The notes under the pieces are model-generated. The model did not search any database. It saw only the letters and a program-made list of their open reading frames with translations, and was not told where the DNA came from. Position numbers and translations under genes: made by a program. 34,022 bases of DNA from IMG/VR virus record IMGVR_UViG_3300000117_000113, positions 1 to 34,022 of that record. One strand, 5' to 3'. This document shows, piece after piece, positions 12,588 to 20,095 of the stretch; positions within the stretch are counted from its first letter, which is position 1; the number at the start of each line of letters is the position of its first letter. The stretch is from a virus.

Positions 12588-13758
12588 ATAAACTCCGTTC
12601 AATAATATAATTTTCAATTTTTTTATGTATTTGAAAATTCCATTTAGATTTCAACAAATGATTATAATTATAGTCTAAAATTTCTTGAGTTTCATCATAT
12701 ATTTTCTTGCAATCCGATATTGGTAGAGAAACAAGGTTGTGTAGCAATTTGAATATAGCGGTTACACGACTTTTTGTATTTAATTTTTCGTCGTAAGATT
12801 CATCAAAAATATGAGAGAAAGTTTTAAAACCAAGGTTACGTAAGTATTTTAAGGTATAAGGATTGCCAAAAACAACAAAAATATTTTTAGCAAAAATAGA
12901 TTTGAGTAGCTTTTCACTAACAAACAACGCATTATTGACAAAAGGCCAGCTTTCATTAACTAATTCAAAAAATACTTTACTACTCATCAAAGAGTGGAAA
13001 GTATAATTATCTCCATTCATCGCACATTTACTAGTAAATTCTTCGTCTAGTAAATGTTTTTTATAACCAAAGTTTATATAATTTAATCTCCGTGTAATAT
13101 GATCTGTTATAAAAGCTTTATCTTGTAATAGTAACTCATCATCACTTATGTTAAAAGGGTCCTCTTTTATTCTCTTATGGGAAACTAAACCGTATTTAAA
13201 TAAATCTTCCTCATGTAGTAAATGATTTAAAAAACGTCTTGGAAGAGTATCTTTACGAGATAAACTTAGAAAATGAGTTTGAATGTCCTTCTCAAAATAC
13301 AGTGTTTGCAGCCATGGCCTTTTTAATTTGATATTGTTTGTAACATCTAAGAAAAATCTATTATAGAAAAAGTATTTGAAAGAGAACTCAAAAGGCTTAT
13401 TTGAAGGATATTCATCGTACCCGACAGTCATAAGTTTTTTAAAAAGAGGCTCCGGTGTTGGAGTTAATAGTATTAGTTGCTTTAGAGATATATTGTGGTC
13501 TGTAAACAATTGAAGGATTTGTTGAAATGCTGGGCTATTAAAATTAGAAAGCGTATTCATGTAAGGATCAGAACTTAAGTCTAGTACAAAGAACCCTCCA
13601 GACGTTAAACAATTTACTACCTCTGTTAAATTAAAACATTTTGATAGAGTATGCTCACCTACATCATGCCACCAATAGATTTTTTTAGGAAACATGCGCG
13701 TGTCAAACGTAATGGCATCGTTACAAGGTAGTTCTTTATTGTAAGTTACGTTGTACAT
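12580..13758 (-). CDS. Glycosyltransferase-like protein A (GT10/exostosin-type C-terminus)
   Basis: A 392-residue protein closely related to the one at 16083-17246. Shared features are KIYWWHD and FFVLDLSSDP near the N-terminus and FLSLSRKDTLPRRF in the middle. Later comes FFELVNES...LFVSEKLLKSIFA, then LGFKTFSHIFDESYD and DYNYNHLLKSKWNF at the end. The E-S...TEK/SEK-x(n)-G arrangement resembles the nucleotide-sugar binding half of GT10 fucosyltransferases and exostosin-like enzymes. No signal peptide is visible, so it probably works in the cytoplasm. The donor sugar is unknown and the fold call is by motif only. Confidence 0.7.
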   Translation of the reverse strand: MYNVTYNKELPCNDAITFDTRMFPKKIYWWHDVGEHTLSKCFNLTEVVNCLTSGGFFVLDLSSDPYMNTLSNFNSPAFQQILQLFTDHNISLKQLILLTPTPEPLFKKLMTVGYDEYPSNKPFEFSFKYFFYNRFFLDVTNNIKLKRPWLQTLYFEKDIQTHFLSLSRKDTLPRRFLNHLLHEEDLFKYGLVSHKRIKEDPFNISDDELLLQDKAFITDHITRRLNYINFGYKKHLLDEEFTSKCAMNGDNYTFHSLMSSKVFFELVNESWPFVNNALFVSEKLLKSIFAKNIFVVFGNPYTLKYLRNLGFKTFSHIFDESYDEKLNTKSRVTAIFKLLHNLVSLPISDCKKIYDETQEILDYNYNHLLKSKWNFQIHKKIENYIIERSLYD

Positions 13759-14635
13759 ATTTTAGGGCTTTCTCTAAAAATTTAATAACATAGCCGTCAT
13801 GAATATCGTCAAAACGATTGTGTAAATGATCTGCATTTATTTTAGCGTTATCAAAAACTTTACGTAATGAGTATGAATAAAAGTTATCAGCAATATCTAA
13901 GACTTTAGAGAGTCTAGTGTAGTAATTTACCTCATTATCATAACTGTCATCTGGGCCAAAATCGGTAAATCCATAGTAAGTTTTAAGACAAGATAAAGTT
14001 TTATAATCTCCTAGTAAAAGCAGAGGAGTCTCGGAGGCGACACACTTATTAAATTTTTCAGTTATAAATATATGATAATCAGTAGCGGAAGTTTCACAAA
14101 CAATTTCAAATCCTGAGTATAGTTGTTTTTCATCAATTTGTTGTGCTAAAGATTGTAGTTTAACTATGTCTTTATCCAAGGATAATTTAGAGATTTCATG
14201 TTTTGATAAATCCTCAAAAAAACTAACGTACCCTTTAGAAAGTAGGTTAGAGTGGTTTTTCAAGCTGTCAAAATATTGCTGTCTGTGTAAGTGAGGTTTT
14301 CGGTTGAAAGAAACAAAAAAGTCTTCATATGTAATTTTACTTTTTACTTCCTGCGGTCTAAAACGTAACCAACCAAAAAAAGGAATCGTAGGACAAGGCA
14401 TATTTTCAATTACAGGTCCTACATAAATCACCCTGCCTTGATATTTCTTTATCCACTGGTATTTTTCTTCAAAATAATAAGGAGGATCTGCGACATCAAT
14501 AGCAAAAATTAAAGAATCATCTAAGAAATTAATTGTATTATCATATTGATTAAACCAAGTTAAATCAATAAATTTTACGTTATTAGGTACGTAATTACTA
14601 ATAAAGTTGACTACTTTTTTAGTAATCAACTTCAT
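13736..14635 (-). CDS. Glycosyltransferase-like protein B (shorter, diverged)
   Basis: From the ATG at 14635 the product is 299 residues; a start at 14695 would add 20. It shares the layout of proteins A and C: FFVSFNRKPHLHRQQYF in the middle, FEIVCETSATDYHIFITEKF, then PLLLLGDYKTLSCLKTYYGF and SYDNEVNYYTRL. The E...TEK...P...G order is the best match to GT10-like enzymes of the three. The N-terminal third differs from A and C. No strong ribosome binding site precedes either start, so translation may depend on coupling with the upstream gene. Substrate unknown. Confidence 0.68.
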   Translation of the reverse strand: MKLITKKVVNFISNYVPNNVKFIDLTWFNQYDNTINFLDDSLIFAIDVADPPYYFEEKYQWIKKYQGRVIYVGPVIENMPCPTIPFFGWLRFRPQEVKSKITYEDFFVSFNRKPHLHRQQYFDSLKNHSNLLSKGYVSFFEDLSKHEISKLSLDKDIVKLQSLAQQIDEKQLYSGFEIVCETSATDYHIFITEKFNKCVASETPLLLLGDYKTLSCLKTYYGFTDFGPDDSYDNEVNYYTRLSKVLDIADNFYSYSLRKVFDNAKINADHLHNRFDDIHDGYVIKFLEKALKYVQRNLQ

Positions 14636-14666
14636 TTCACAATCATCTGTAACTGTTGATAAAAAG

Positions 14667-14984
14667 TTACTTGATTTCTGTTGCGGACATAACATAACTT
14701 TTTGCGCTAATATTACTGTTAGAAGAAACTAAGGGGCTATCTCCTTGTTCATAAGAAGTAATTCGTTGCTGTATGTTAGCAGCTACATTAGCCTCAAATC
14801 TAGCTTCAACATTGAAATCTTCATCTTCAAAGTTAGCAGCCGCAAAAGAAACAGTTTGTATATTTCCATAGTTGGCTTCAGGCTTTCTTTGAACAAAAGC
14901 AGTTGCACCAATAAAGGTGTTGTTTATGTGATTTTGCATAACTGAGAGAACTGCAAAACTCGCATTTGAAAAAACGTTAGACAT
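14667..14984 (-). CDS. Hypothetical protein between carbohydrate genes (105 aa)
   Basis: Begins MSNVFSNASFAVLSVMQNHI and is rich in Ala, Asn, Ser and Phe, with short repeats of the type F-E-A/D-N (NFEDEDFNVEARFEANVAAN). No signal peptide, cysteines or catalytic motif. It overlaps the 2OG/LIC12192 fusion by 8 bases and lies inside the glycan cassette, so it may be a scaffold or acceptor. That is inference only; I do not recognise a family. Confidence 0.55.
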   Translation of the reverse strand: MSNVFSNASFAVLSVMQNHINNTFIGATAFVQRKPEANYGNIQTVSFAAANFEDEDFNVEARFEANVAANIQQRITSYEQGDSPLVSSNSNISAKSYVMSATEIK

Positions 14985-16086
14985 TTAATCTCCATTCTAA
15001 GTAAGATGAACCCCAGGTAAGGTATTTTTCTATTAAATTGATATCATCTTGATCATTAATTATAATATCTTCTTGAGCAAAATGCAACTGACAATTATTG
15101 GCTATTGCTGTTTCATAAATTTTTTGTCTGTCCTCCACATTATCGGGTAAACAGTAAATACTCAACATGACTATATTATCTATATTTTTAGTTAAAAATT
15201 GTAAATTAGGTTGATGATCTAAGTACTCATTTTCTTGATGATAATCATTGATAGTAATACTATGCTTATTTAAATACTTATCCATAAAACTTCTCTGGAG
15301 AATCATAGGTAGATGCTTTGAATATTGAGAGTTCCATCCTACGTAAGATATAAAAGTTTGTTTATTATCAATTTTATCTTTTGTTCTGTCTAATTTCCAA
15401 TCATAAGGAATCCTAAAATACTGTCCAGGATACTTACGACCATAATTTTCGCCTTCTATCATGATTCTTAAGTCCATACTAACACGAGTAATACCTGTGT
15501 CATTATTAACATTACCGTGTATAAGTTCTTGATTGAATAACCATGATTGCCCACGCTTAAGCTCTATATGAAAAGATTTAGATTCAGAATACTCATTTAA
15601 ATATTGTTGAGACCATTTTTCTTTGATACTACGTTTTGTGATATCAACACTCTCATCATAATCAAGCATATGCATAGAATTATTACCCCAACAGTTTGTA
15701 AAAGGAGTCCATATAGTACGCAAACCTGTGCCATTACCTACAAACACGCCTTGATGATAATTTAAAATCCTACCAGCTTTGACTTGATTTGGTATTACTA
15801 CTCTTAAAGTACCAAAACGTTGTATTAAAAAGTCTTTACCATCAACTAAAGGTACAATATTTTCTATTAGAAAATCATCTAACATTTCCATAAATTCAGG
15901 AGTTTCACAGCCGTCAGATACATATCTCTGTAAAGCTCCTAGCTTTACTGTTGGAACATGTAAATGTATAGTCTCAAGAGATGAAACGTCAGGGTACATA
16001 TCCTGAACCCTCTTGAGTGCCCATACTGGAAAATTATATTTTTCTAAATCATAGTTTAGAATATCATTATTAAAATTTTTAATCAT
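14977..16086 (-). CDS. 2OG-Fe(II) oxygenase fused to LIC12192-like domain
   Basis: The 369-residue protein has two parts. Residues 1-235 resemble the 2OG-Fe(II) oxygenases of 'sporadic carbohydrate clusters'. A histidine (H111 in LNYHQGVF) and a distal LIHGNVNN...RVSMDLR (H190, R201) fit the metal and 2OG ligands, although the HxD aspartate is replaced by Gly (HQG). Residues 243-360 (TFISYVGWNSQY..., LSIYCLPDNVEDRQKIYETA, CQLHFAQEDI) resemble the LIC12192 family, normally a separate protein in Leptospira-type sugar clusters. Neighbours are an epimerase and glycosyltransferase-like genes. It probably modifies a sugar; the step is unknown. Confidence 0.75.
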   Translation of the reverse strand: MIKNFNNDILNYDLEKYNFPVWALKRVQDMYPDVSSLETIHLHVPTVKLGALQRYVSDGCETPEFMEMLDDFLIENIVPLVDGKDFLIQRFGTLRVVIPNQVKAGRILNYHQGVFVGNGTGLRTIWTPFTNCWGNNSMHMLDYDESVDITKRSIKEKWSQQYLNEYSESKSFHIELKRGQSWLFNQELIHGNVNNDTGITRVSMDLRIMIEGENYGRKYPGQYFRIPYDWKLDRTKDKIDNKQTFISYVGWNSQYSKHLPMILQRSFMDKYLNKHSITINDYHQENEYLDHQPNLQFLTKNIDNIVMLSIYCLPDNVEDRQKIYETAIANNCQLHFAQEDIIINDQDDINLIEKYLTWGSSYLEWRLNV

Positions 16087-17246
16087 TTATTAGTATCCAT
16101 ATGTAGTTGTATATTTTGAAATAAGTTGAAATTCCAAGTATTACTTAAAAAATGATTGTAATTATATTCTACAATCTCATTCATTGCTTCAAGTTTTTTA
16201 TGTAAAGAGGTTACATCTAAAGAGCATAACTTTTTAACCTCATCAAAGATCATTAAAAATCTTTTATAAAATATTTCTTCATTATCATAACTCTCATCTA
16301 TAATATCAGAAAATGTTTTGAATCCCAAACTTTTTAATAGATTAATAGAACGGGGATTTCCCATTAACAGAAAAACACTTTTTGAAAGAATAGGTTTGAA
16401 AGTCTTCTCTGTAATACAGAGTTTATTATGTGCGACACACGTTTCAGCAACAATCTCAAAACACGTTTTAGAGCTGTATAATCTATGCAAGTCATACGAG
16501 TGAGTAGCTTCAGATTTATCGCTGGGGTCATCTAAAGTTTGTCTTAAAAACCCGTATTTAACAAAAGATTCAAAATTAAAGTTTTTTGTAGACTTAAAAA
16601 TAGTTCTTATTAAACTTAGCTTAGAAGAGGTTGAAAGTGCACTTTGCTCTTTAAATCGATTATGAGATATATAATTATCATCAACAAGATTATTTATGTG
16701 AAAAAAAGTATTCATTAACATTCTAGGTATAGAGTCTCTATATGACATAAATAAAAAGTGTTTAGTAGGTTTTAAATCGACTTTAGCACATAAATCAGAA
16801 TCTATATAACATTCTTTAGTATATTGGAATAGGTTATTATAGTGTATGTGCTTATAAGGTCTTGTAACCTTACTAGGTTTTACATAAACAGTATAGTTAT
16901 ATCCCGCTAGATCAAAAAATAAATTGTCAGGAGAAGGACTAAGAATAATTAGTCTATGCCAAGAAATTTTATATTTTTTAAAAAATCTAAATACTGTCTT
17001 TCTATAAAAGTTTTCTACATCTTTAATATTTATAGGGTCTTGTGAAAAATCAAGTATAAGATAAGCATCATTTAAAATCATATCTTCAGCAAATTTTTTA
17101 TAAAGATTTAGACTTTTCAATCGATCAAAGAAGTTCTCTTCACAGGAGTCGCTCCACCAATAGGTTATATTTGAAAAATCTAAATCATACTTACGGAGTA
17201 CTGAATGTCTATAAGGTACCTCATCAATTATGATTGGTTTTGCCAT
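16083..17246 (-). CDS. Glycosyltransferase-like protein C, paralogue of A
   Basis: A 387-residue protein sharing much of its length with protein A: ITYWWSDS, AYLILDFSQDP and RLIILSPSPDNLFF near the N-terminus, then FLFMSYRDSIPRMLMN. The C-terminal half has CFEIVAETCVA...LCITEKTFKPIL, FLLMGNPRS, LGFKTFSDIIDESYDNEE and EYNYNHFLSNTWNF. The FEIVAE...ITEK signature matches the nucleotide-binding region of GT10-type glycosyltransferases. It is coupled by ATGA to the 2OG fusion and overlaps the epimerase by 19 bases. Cytoplasmic, with unknown donor and acceptor. Confidence 0.72.
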   Translation of the reverse strand: MAKPIIIDEVPYRHSVLRKYDLDFSNITYWWSDSCEENFFDRLKSLNLYKKFAEDMILNDAYLILDFSQDPINIKDVENFYRKTVFRFFKKYKISWHRLIILSPSPDNLFFDLAGYNYTVYVKPSKVTRPYKHIHYNNLFQYTKECYIDSDLCAKVDLKPTKHFLFMSYRDSIPRMLMNTFFHINNLVDDNYISHNRFKEQSALSTSSKLSLIRTIFKSTKNFNFESFVKYGFLRQTLDDPSDKSEATHSYDLHRLYSSKTCFEIVAETCVAHNKLCITEKTFKPILSKSVFLLMGNPRSINLLKSLGFKTFSDIIDESYDNEEIFYKRFLMIFDEVKKLCSLDVTSLHKKLEAMNEIVEYNYNHFLSNTWNFNLFQNIQLHMDTNK

Positions 17247-18145
17247 AATTTAATTGTTTTATCAATTCCTTCGTCAAGATTTACTTTGTGCTGAAAACCA
17301 AAAAATTCTTTAGCTTTATCAGATTTTGAAGATAAATAATATATCTCACCAGGTCTTTCAGGTCTAGTATCCCAGTTTATTTTACCAGTCCAATTTAACT
17401 TTTTAGCTATTATGTCTGTTAAATCACTAATTCTAATAGGGTTATTAGGTCCACAACAGAACACTTTCCCTTCTGATGCTTTATCATAGTTATCAATCAT
17501 TAGTTCATAAAAATCTAATAAATCTTCGATGAATATAAAGTTTCTGTAAGGTTTTGAGTATCCAAGATTTATACTATCAGACTTGAGCATTTGGGATATA
17601 ATAGACTCCATAACAAAAAAAGTGTTATCCCAACGACCGTAACAATTAGTCTGTCTAATAGCAGCCCAAGGTAGTCCGTAAGAACGTGCAGCATATTCTA
17701 AATATTTTTCAACTGCTACTTTTGCAACAGCATAAGGAGCATTAGCGTTTTGAGGTGTTTGCTCATCAAAAGCATAATCCTTGGCCCAGTGAAGTGCTTT
17801 GCCATTCTTAACTAAATCAGATACTTCTTGCCAGCCATAAGTTTCCATTGTAGAAGCAAATAAGAATAATTTTAAGTTCTTAACTTTTCTACATGCTTCT
17901 ATGAGATTAACAGATCCAACGTAGTTAATAATAGAAAAATCTACATGTTCATAAAAGGAAGACTCAACTTCTGTTCTTGCGGCGAGATGAAGAACAATAT
18001 CAGGCTGTGCCATCGAGATTTCTTCATTCACTCTCTCGTATTCCTCAAGATTACTTACCATGTGAATTATTTCATGTTTGCCTGACAATCTCTCAGTTAG
18101 GTATTTACCTATAAAACCGGAGCTTCCAGTCATAAAAATTTTCAT
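17228..18145 (-). CDS. NAD-dependent nucleotide-sugar epimerase/dehydratase (SDR)
   Basis: The 305-residue protein has the Rossmann TGSSGFIG at 6-13 and the LHLAARTEV NAD-binding turn. Its extended-SDR catalytic set is ST98-99 and Y138-x3-K142 (PYAVAKVAVEKY). The motifs RPERPGE and YLSSKSDKA near the end are typical of UDP/GDP-sugar epimerases and dehydratases. Length fits the family. It would interconvert or deoxygenate a nucleotide sugar feeding the downstream glycosyltransferase-like genes. The GAGGATTCA ribosome binding site is good. Epimerase versus 4,6-dehydratase cannot be decided. Confidence 0.9.
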   Translation of the reverse strand: MKIFMTGSSGFIGKYLTERLSGKHEIIHMVSNLEEYERVNEEISMAQPDIVLHLAARTEVESSFYEHVDFSIINYVGSVNLIEACRKVKNLKLFLFASTMETYGWQEVSDLVKNGKALHWAKDYAFDEQTPQNANAPYAVAKVAVEKYLEYAARSYGLPWAAIRQTNCYGRWDNTFFVMESIISQMLKSDSINLGYSKPYRNFIFIEDLLDFYELMIDNYDKASEGKVFCCGPNNPIRISDLTDIIAKKLNWTGKINWDTRPERPGEIYYLSSKSDKAKEFFGFQHKVNLDEGIDKTIKLWQNQS

Positions 18146-18152
18146 TGAATCC

Positions 18153-18323
18153 TCAATAAGTTGGTATCATTGTTGAGTACTCTGTATTAATATACGAGTA
18201 ATTATAGATATTACTATAACAGAATTCGAACCATGAGTAAAGGTTTTTCCTGAATAGGCTCCCCTTGAAATTATATTTCGAGTACTCATTAGCTAAAGAT
18301 ATTAATTCTCTTTTTGTTTTTTT
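18153..18323 (-). other. Open frame without start codon, possible -1 frameshift extension
   Basis: Between 18323 and 18153 one frame stays open and reads like protein: TKRELISLANEYSKYNFKGS, then aromatic-rich sequence ending STMIPTY. It has no usable ATG, GTG or TTG start except near its very end. It lies in the -1 frame of the 50-residue gene 18302-18454, whose 3' end contains A-AAA-AAA-C at 18323-18316. A -1 slip there would join the two into about 100 residues. It could also be a gene broken by a homopolymer indel, or a decayed fragment. Confidence 0.35.
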
Positions 18324-18454
18324 AGTATCGCTGCTTGTAAAGCTGGTGGTAATTTCTTTTGTTTAGGTGTTAGACCTTTTCTTTGCATTTTACCGCCTTT
18401 ACCTAACTTATTGATATCTTCTTTTACACAGTTTCTCATGCCGTTCATTTTCAT
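18302..18454 (-). CDS. Tiny basic protein (50 aa), frame 0
   Basis: The ATG overlaps the upstream stop (TAATG). The product, MKMNGMRNCVKEDINKLGKG..., has a KGLTPKQKKLPPALQAAIL motif and ends KKQKEN, all strongly basic. This motif type recurs in small proteins of marine phages but I know no function. The end of the gene contains a run of seven A followed by C, where a -1 shift would extend the protein by about 50 residues. Confidence 0.6.
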   Translation of the reverse strand: MKMNGMRNCVKEDINKLGKGGKMQRKGLTPKQKKLPPALQAAILKKQKEN

Positions 18455-18624
18455 TAGCTTTTTCCTCTCTTACCTAGATCTTTCTTTTTGCCTTTATGAG
18501 GACCTGATTTTCTCGCAATCAATCCCCTTGCAACTAGTCTTGCTCTATTGGTAGAACCGATAGATTTTCCAGCTCGATGCTTTCGTAAAAGAGCTGATAT
18601 ATTAATTTTTGGTTTTTTTCTCAT
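18454..18624 (-). CDS. Tiny Lys/Arg-rich protein (56 aa)
   Basis: Reads MRKKPKINISALLRKHRAGK and continues with alternating Lys/Arg and small residues, ending DLGKRGKS. About a third of residues are basic. GGTGAAAC precedes the ATG and the gene overlaps the upstream one by 23 bases. Such ribosomal-protein-like tails suggest nucleic-acid binding or packaging, but no domain is recognised. Confidence 0.6.
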   Translation of the reverse strand: MRKKPKINISALLRKHRAGKSIGSTNRARLVARGLIARKSGPHKGKKKDLGKRGKS

Positions 18625-18832
18625 GTTTCACCAAACCTAATTTGCACTTCTCTCTAGTATTAAGTTGTGCATTAAATTTATTTCTAACTGGTTGGTTATC
18701 TTTACAATTTCTCATCATCATTGTAATAGCCGAATAACCATCTCCTACAAACATTAATTGATTACCCTTATATAATTTACCTTTTTTATTATTTGTTAAA
18801 TCTATAGTAAAGTCTTCATGTGTGAATGTCAT
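18602..18832 (-). CDS. Hypothetical protein (76 aa)
   Basis: I start at the ATG at 18832 (MTFTHEDFTIDLTNNKKGKL), because the longer frame to 18946 runs antiphase through the Cys-rich gene. The N-terminal half is strand-like (LYKGNQLMFVGDGYSAI). The C-terminal half is basic and ends GLVKHEKKTKN. The start overlaps the Cys-rich gene by 17 bases. No family recognised. Confidence 0.55.
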   Translation of the reverse strand: MTFTHEDFTIDLTNNKKGKLYKGNQLMFVGDGYSAITMMMRNCKDNQPVRNKFNAQLNTREKCKLGLVKHEKKTKN

Positions 18833-18965
18833 TTTTTTCTTCGTCACAATGACATGTATAACACACATCATTAACACATTCTTGACAACCACTTGAGTAA
18901 CAATGGCACCTATGTCCACAATATGTGCAGTGTCTTTCTTCACCAACGTTAGATTCGCCTATCAT
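18816..18965 (-). CDS. Cys-rich mini-protein (49 aa), probable zinc binder
   Basis: Preceded by AATAGGAGATGCT, the frame reads MIGESNVGEERHCTYCGHRC and then HCYSSGCQECVNDVCYTCHC before an acidic tail. It has nine cysteines (13, 16, 20, 22, 27, 30, 35, 38, 40) and four histidines in 49 residues, mostly as CxxC pairs. Two or more zinc sites, or an oxidised miniprotein, are plausible. It is too short for many gene callers. Unknown function. Confidence 0.65.
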   Translation of the reverse strand: MIGESNVGEERHCTYCGHRCHCYSSGCQECVNDVCYTCHCDEEKNDIHT

Positions 18966-18973
18966 AGCATCTC

Positions 18974-19342
18974 CTATTTTTTAATTGAATTTAAACTATC
19001 AACTACGTCGTCGATATTAGGTTCTTTTCCGTATGGATCATATATACACTTATAAGAGGATGGACAATCATCTTCATACATTAGAGTAAATGTCTTGTTC
19101 CCCCCTTTGTAAATGCAAGCTTGTCTACCTGTAATTCTTGAAGTGACTCTCTTCATTAATCTACAGGTAGTATATTTTTTCTTTTCTGCTATACCACTAT
19201 TTCTTTTCTGCTGATGTGTGTATGTTTTCTTTGTACCGTACTTCGGGTCTTTTGGTTCGTAAGTTTTACCACCAGCGTGTGCTACTATTGTTATAGCAAG
19301 AAGTATAAACAGAAATAGGAATACTCCTATTCCAGTTCTCAT
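18974..19342 (-). CDS. Secreted protein with a conserved-looking cysteine core (122 aa)
   Basis: Starts MRTGIGVFLFLFILLAITIV, a signal peptide or anchor probably cut after AHA. A Lys/Tyr-rich spacer follows. A four-cysteine domain comes next (TTCRLMKR, QACIYKGG, DDCPSSYKCIYD), likely two disulfides in the periplasm. The C-terminus is NIDDVVDSLNSIKK. It lies just upstream of the Cys-rich mini-protein. Family unknown; an envelope location is inferred from the leader. Confidence 0.65.
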   Translation of the reverse strand: MRTGIGVFLFLFILLAITIVAHAGGKTYEPKDPKYGTKKTYTHQQKRNSGIAEKKKYTTCRLMKRVTSRITGRQACIYKGGNKTFTLMYEDDCPSSYKCIYDPYGKEPNIDDVVDSLNSIKK

Positions 19343-19348
19343 TAAGCC

Positions 19349-19510
19349 TTATTCGCTTTTCCAAATAGAGTAAGCTCCATAAGCGATCGCTGCATAAGCA
19401 GCATATTTTGCAAAAACTCCTGCAAATAATATAATACAACCAACAGCTATAAGTGATGCACCGTTCCATGTTGTCATTTCTTTAATTCTATCTTTTACCC
19501 AATTAATCAT
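19349..19510 (-). CDS. Small membrane protein (53 aa)
   Basis: AAAGGAGAAAAAA precedes the ATG. The product begins MINWVKDRIKEMTTWNGASL, then a hydrophobic helix IAVGCIILFAGVFA, then an alanine/tyrosine-rich second helix ending YGAYSIWKSE. Two short membrane spans are likely. The start overlaps the upstream gene by 4 bases (ATGA). The longer same-strand frame at 19266-19469 is a shadow of this gene. Confidence 0.65.
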   Translation of the reverse strand: MINWVKDRIKEMTTWNGASLIAVGCIILFAGVFAKYAAYAAIAYGAYSIWKSE

Positions 19511-19812
19511 TTTTTTCTCCTTTGTTGTGTAATTTTCTTTTGAGTATTAATAAATCTTCTATAGACTGCAGCTGCTCCAACTTTACCCATTACTCGAGCT
19601 CTCTGCTCCATAGCAATAGCTGCTTGTGTTTTGTGAGCATGCGAGCGTCTAGAAGATTTAATTTTTCTAACACTAGCCTGTGCAATTGCAACAGTTTTAA
19701 ATCCTAATTTCTTAATCGTACCTTTTGGATTCTCATCAGTATATAAATCACTGTGTTTTTTACTATTGGCACGTTGTCCTTTTTTCCTTGGTATGCGAGG
19801 ATTTAACGACAT
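19507..19812 (-). CDS. Basic phage protein with SHAHK / YRRFIN motifs (101 aa)
   Basis: The protein begins MSLNPRIPRKKGQRANSKKH. It contains NPKGTIKKLGFKTVAIAQAS, then SSRRSHAHKTQAAIAMEQRA and AAAVYRRFIN, and ends QQRRKK. Proteins with GTIK-LGFK...Q-A-AM-QRA...VYR-FIN organisation occur in marine phages and, as I recall, in some giant viruses, with no assigned activity. Strongly basic and helical; nucleic-acid binding is a reasonable guess. Confidence 0.65.
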   Translation of the reverse strand: MSLNPRIPRKKGQRANSKKHSDLYTDENPKGTIKKLGFKTVAIAQASVRKIKSSRRSHAHKTQAAIAMEQRARVMGKVGAAAVYRRFINTQKKITQQRRKK

Positions 19813-19813
19813 A

Positions 19814-20095
19814 TTATTTCTTCTTCTTTCTTTTAGTAAAAGTTTTCACCATAGTAGGTTTACCTCCGGTGTTACCCGCAGAACGTTTTCTACTAACAGC
19901 ACTACGTCTTTCAGCTGCTGTCATTTTAAGAGCTGTTGCTCTCGGTACGCATTTAGGATACTTACCTCCACTTTTAGCAGATTTTCTACCACAGGGTTGA
20001 AATTTACCGTCTTTTTTAGGTGCGCCGATATTTACCCAATCACCTTTTGATCCTTTACCAAACCAAGCAGTAAGACCTCCTCTAGGTTTAGCCAT
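19814..20095 (-). CDS. Basic DUF6321-like phage protein (93 aa)
   Basis: Starts MAKPRGGLTAWFGKGSKGDW. It continues with VNIGAPKKDGKFQPCGRKSA, then GGKYPKCVPRATALKMTAAE, and a Lys/Arg tail ending RKKKK. The 'GLTAWFGKG..GDWV.IGAPKK.GK..PCGR' block is a recurrent family in marine phages that I associate with DUF6321, though the number is from memory. Two conserved cysteines could bind metal. It is coupled to the 52-residue gene by TAATG. Confidence 0.7.
   Translation of the reverse strand: MAKPRGGLTAWFGKGSKGDWVNIGAPKKDGKFQPCGRKSAKSGGKYPKCVPRATALKMTAAERRSAVSRKRSAGNTGGKPTMVKTFTKRKKKK

Noticed and set aside
12580-13758. Reading glycosyltransferase-like protein A as a tail fibre or structural protein
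   Set aside because: It shares enzyme-like motifs (R-rich loop, E...SEK...G) with two neighbours in a sugar cassette and lacks repeats or coiled coils typical of fibres.
19266-19469. A 67-codon minus-strand frame
   Set aside because: It is a shadow across the end of the secreted 122-residue gene and the 53-residue membrane protein, both of which have better starts and hydropathy.
19725-20050. Two plus-strand frames of 91 and 94 codons
   Set aside because: They are antisense to basic protein genes; Lys/Arg codons read backward give Ser/Phe/Leu-rich frames without stops. No promoter or ribosome binding site.
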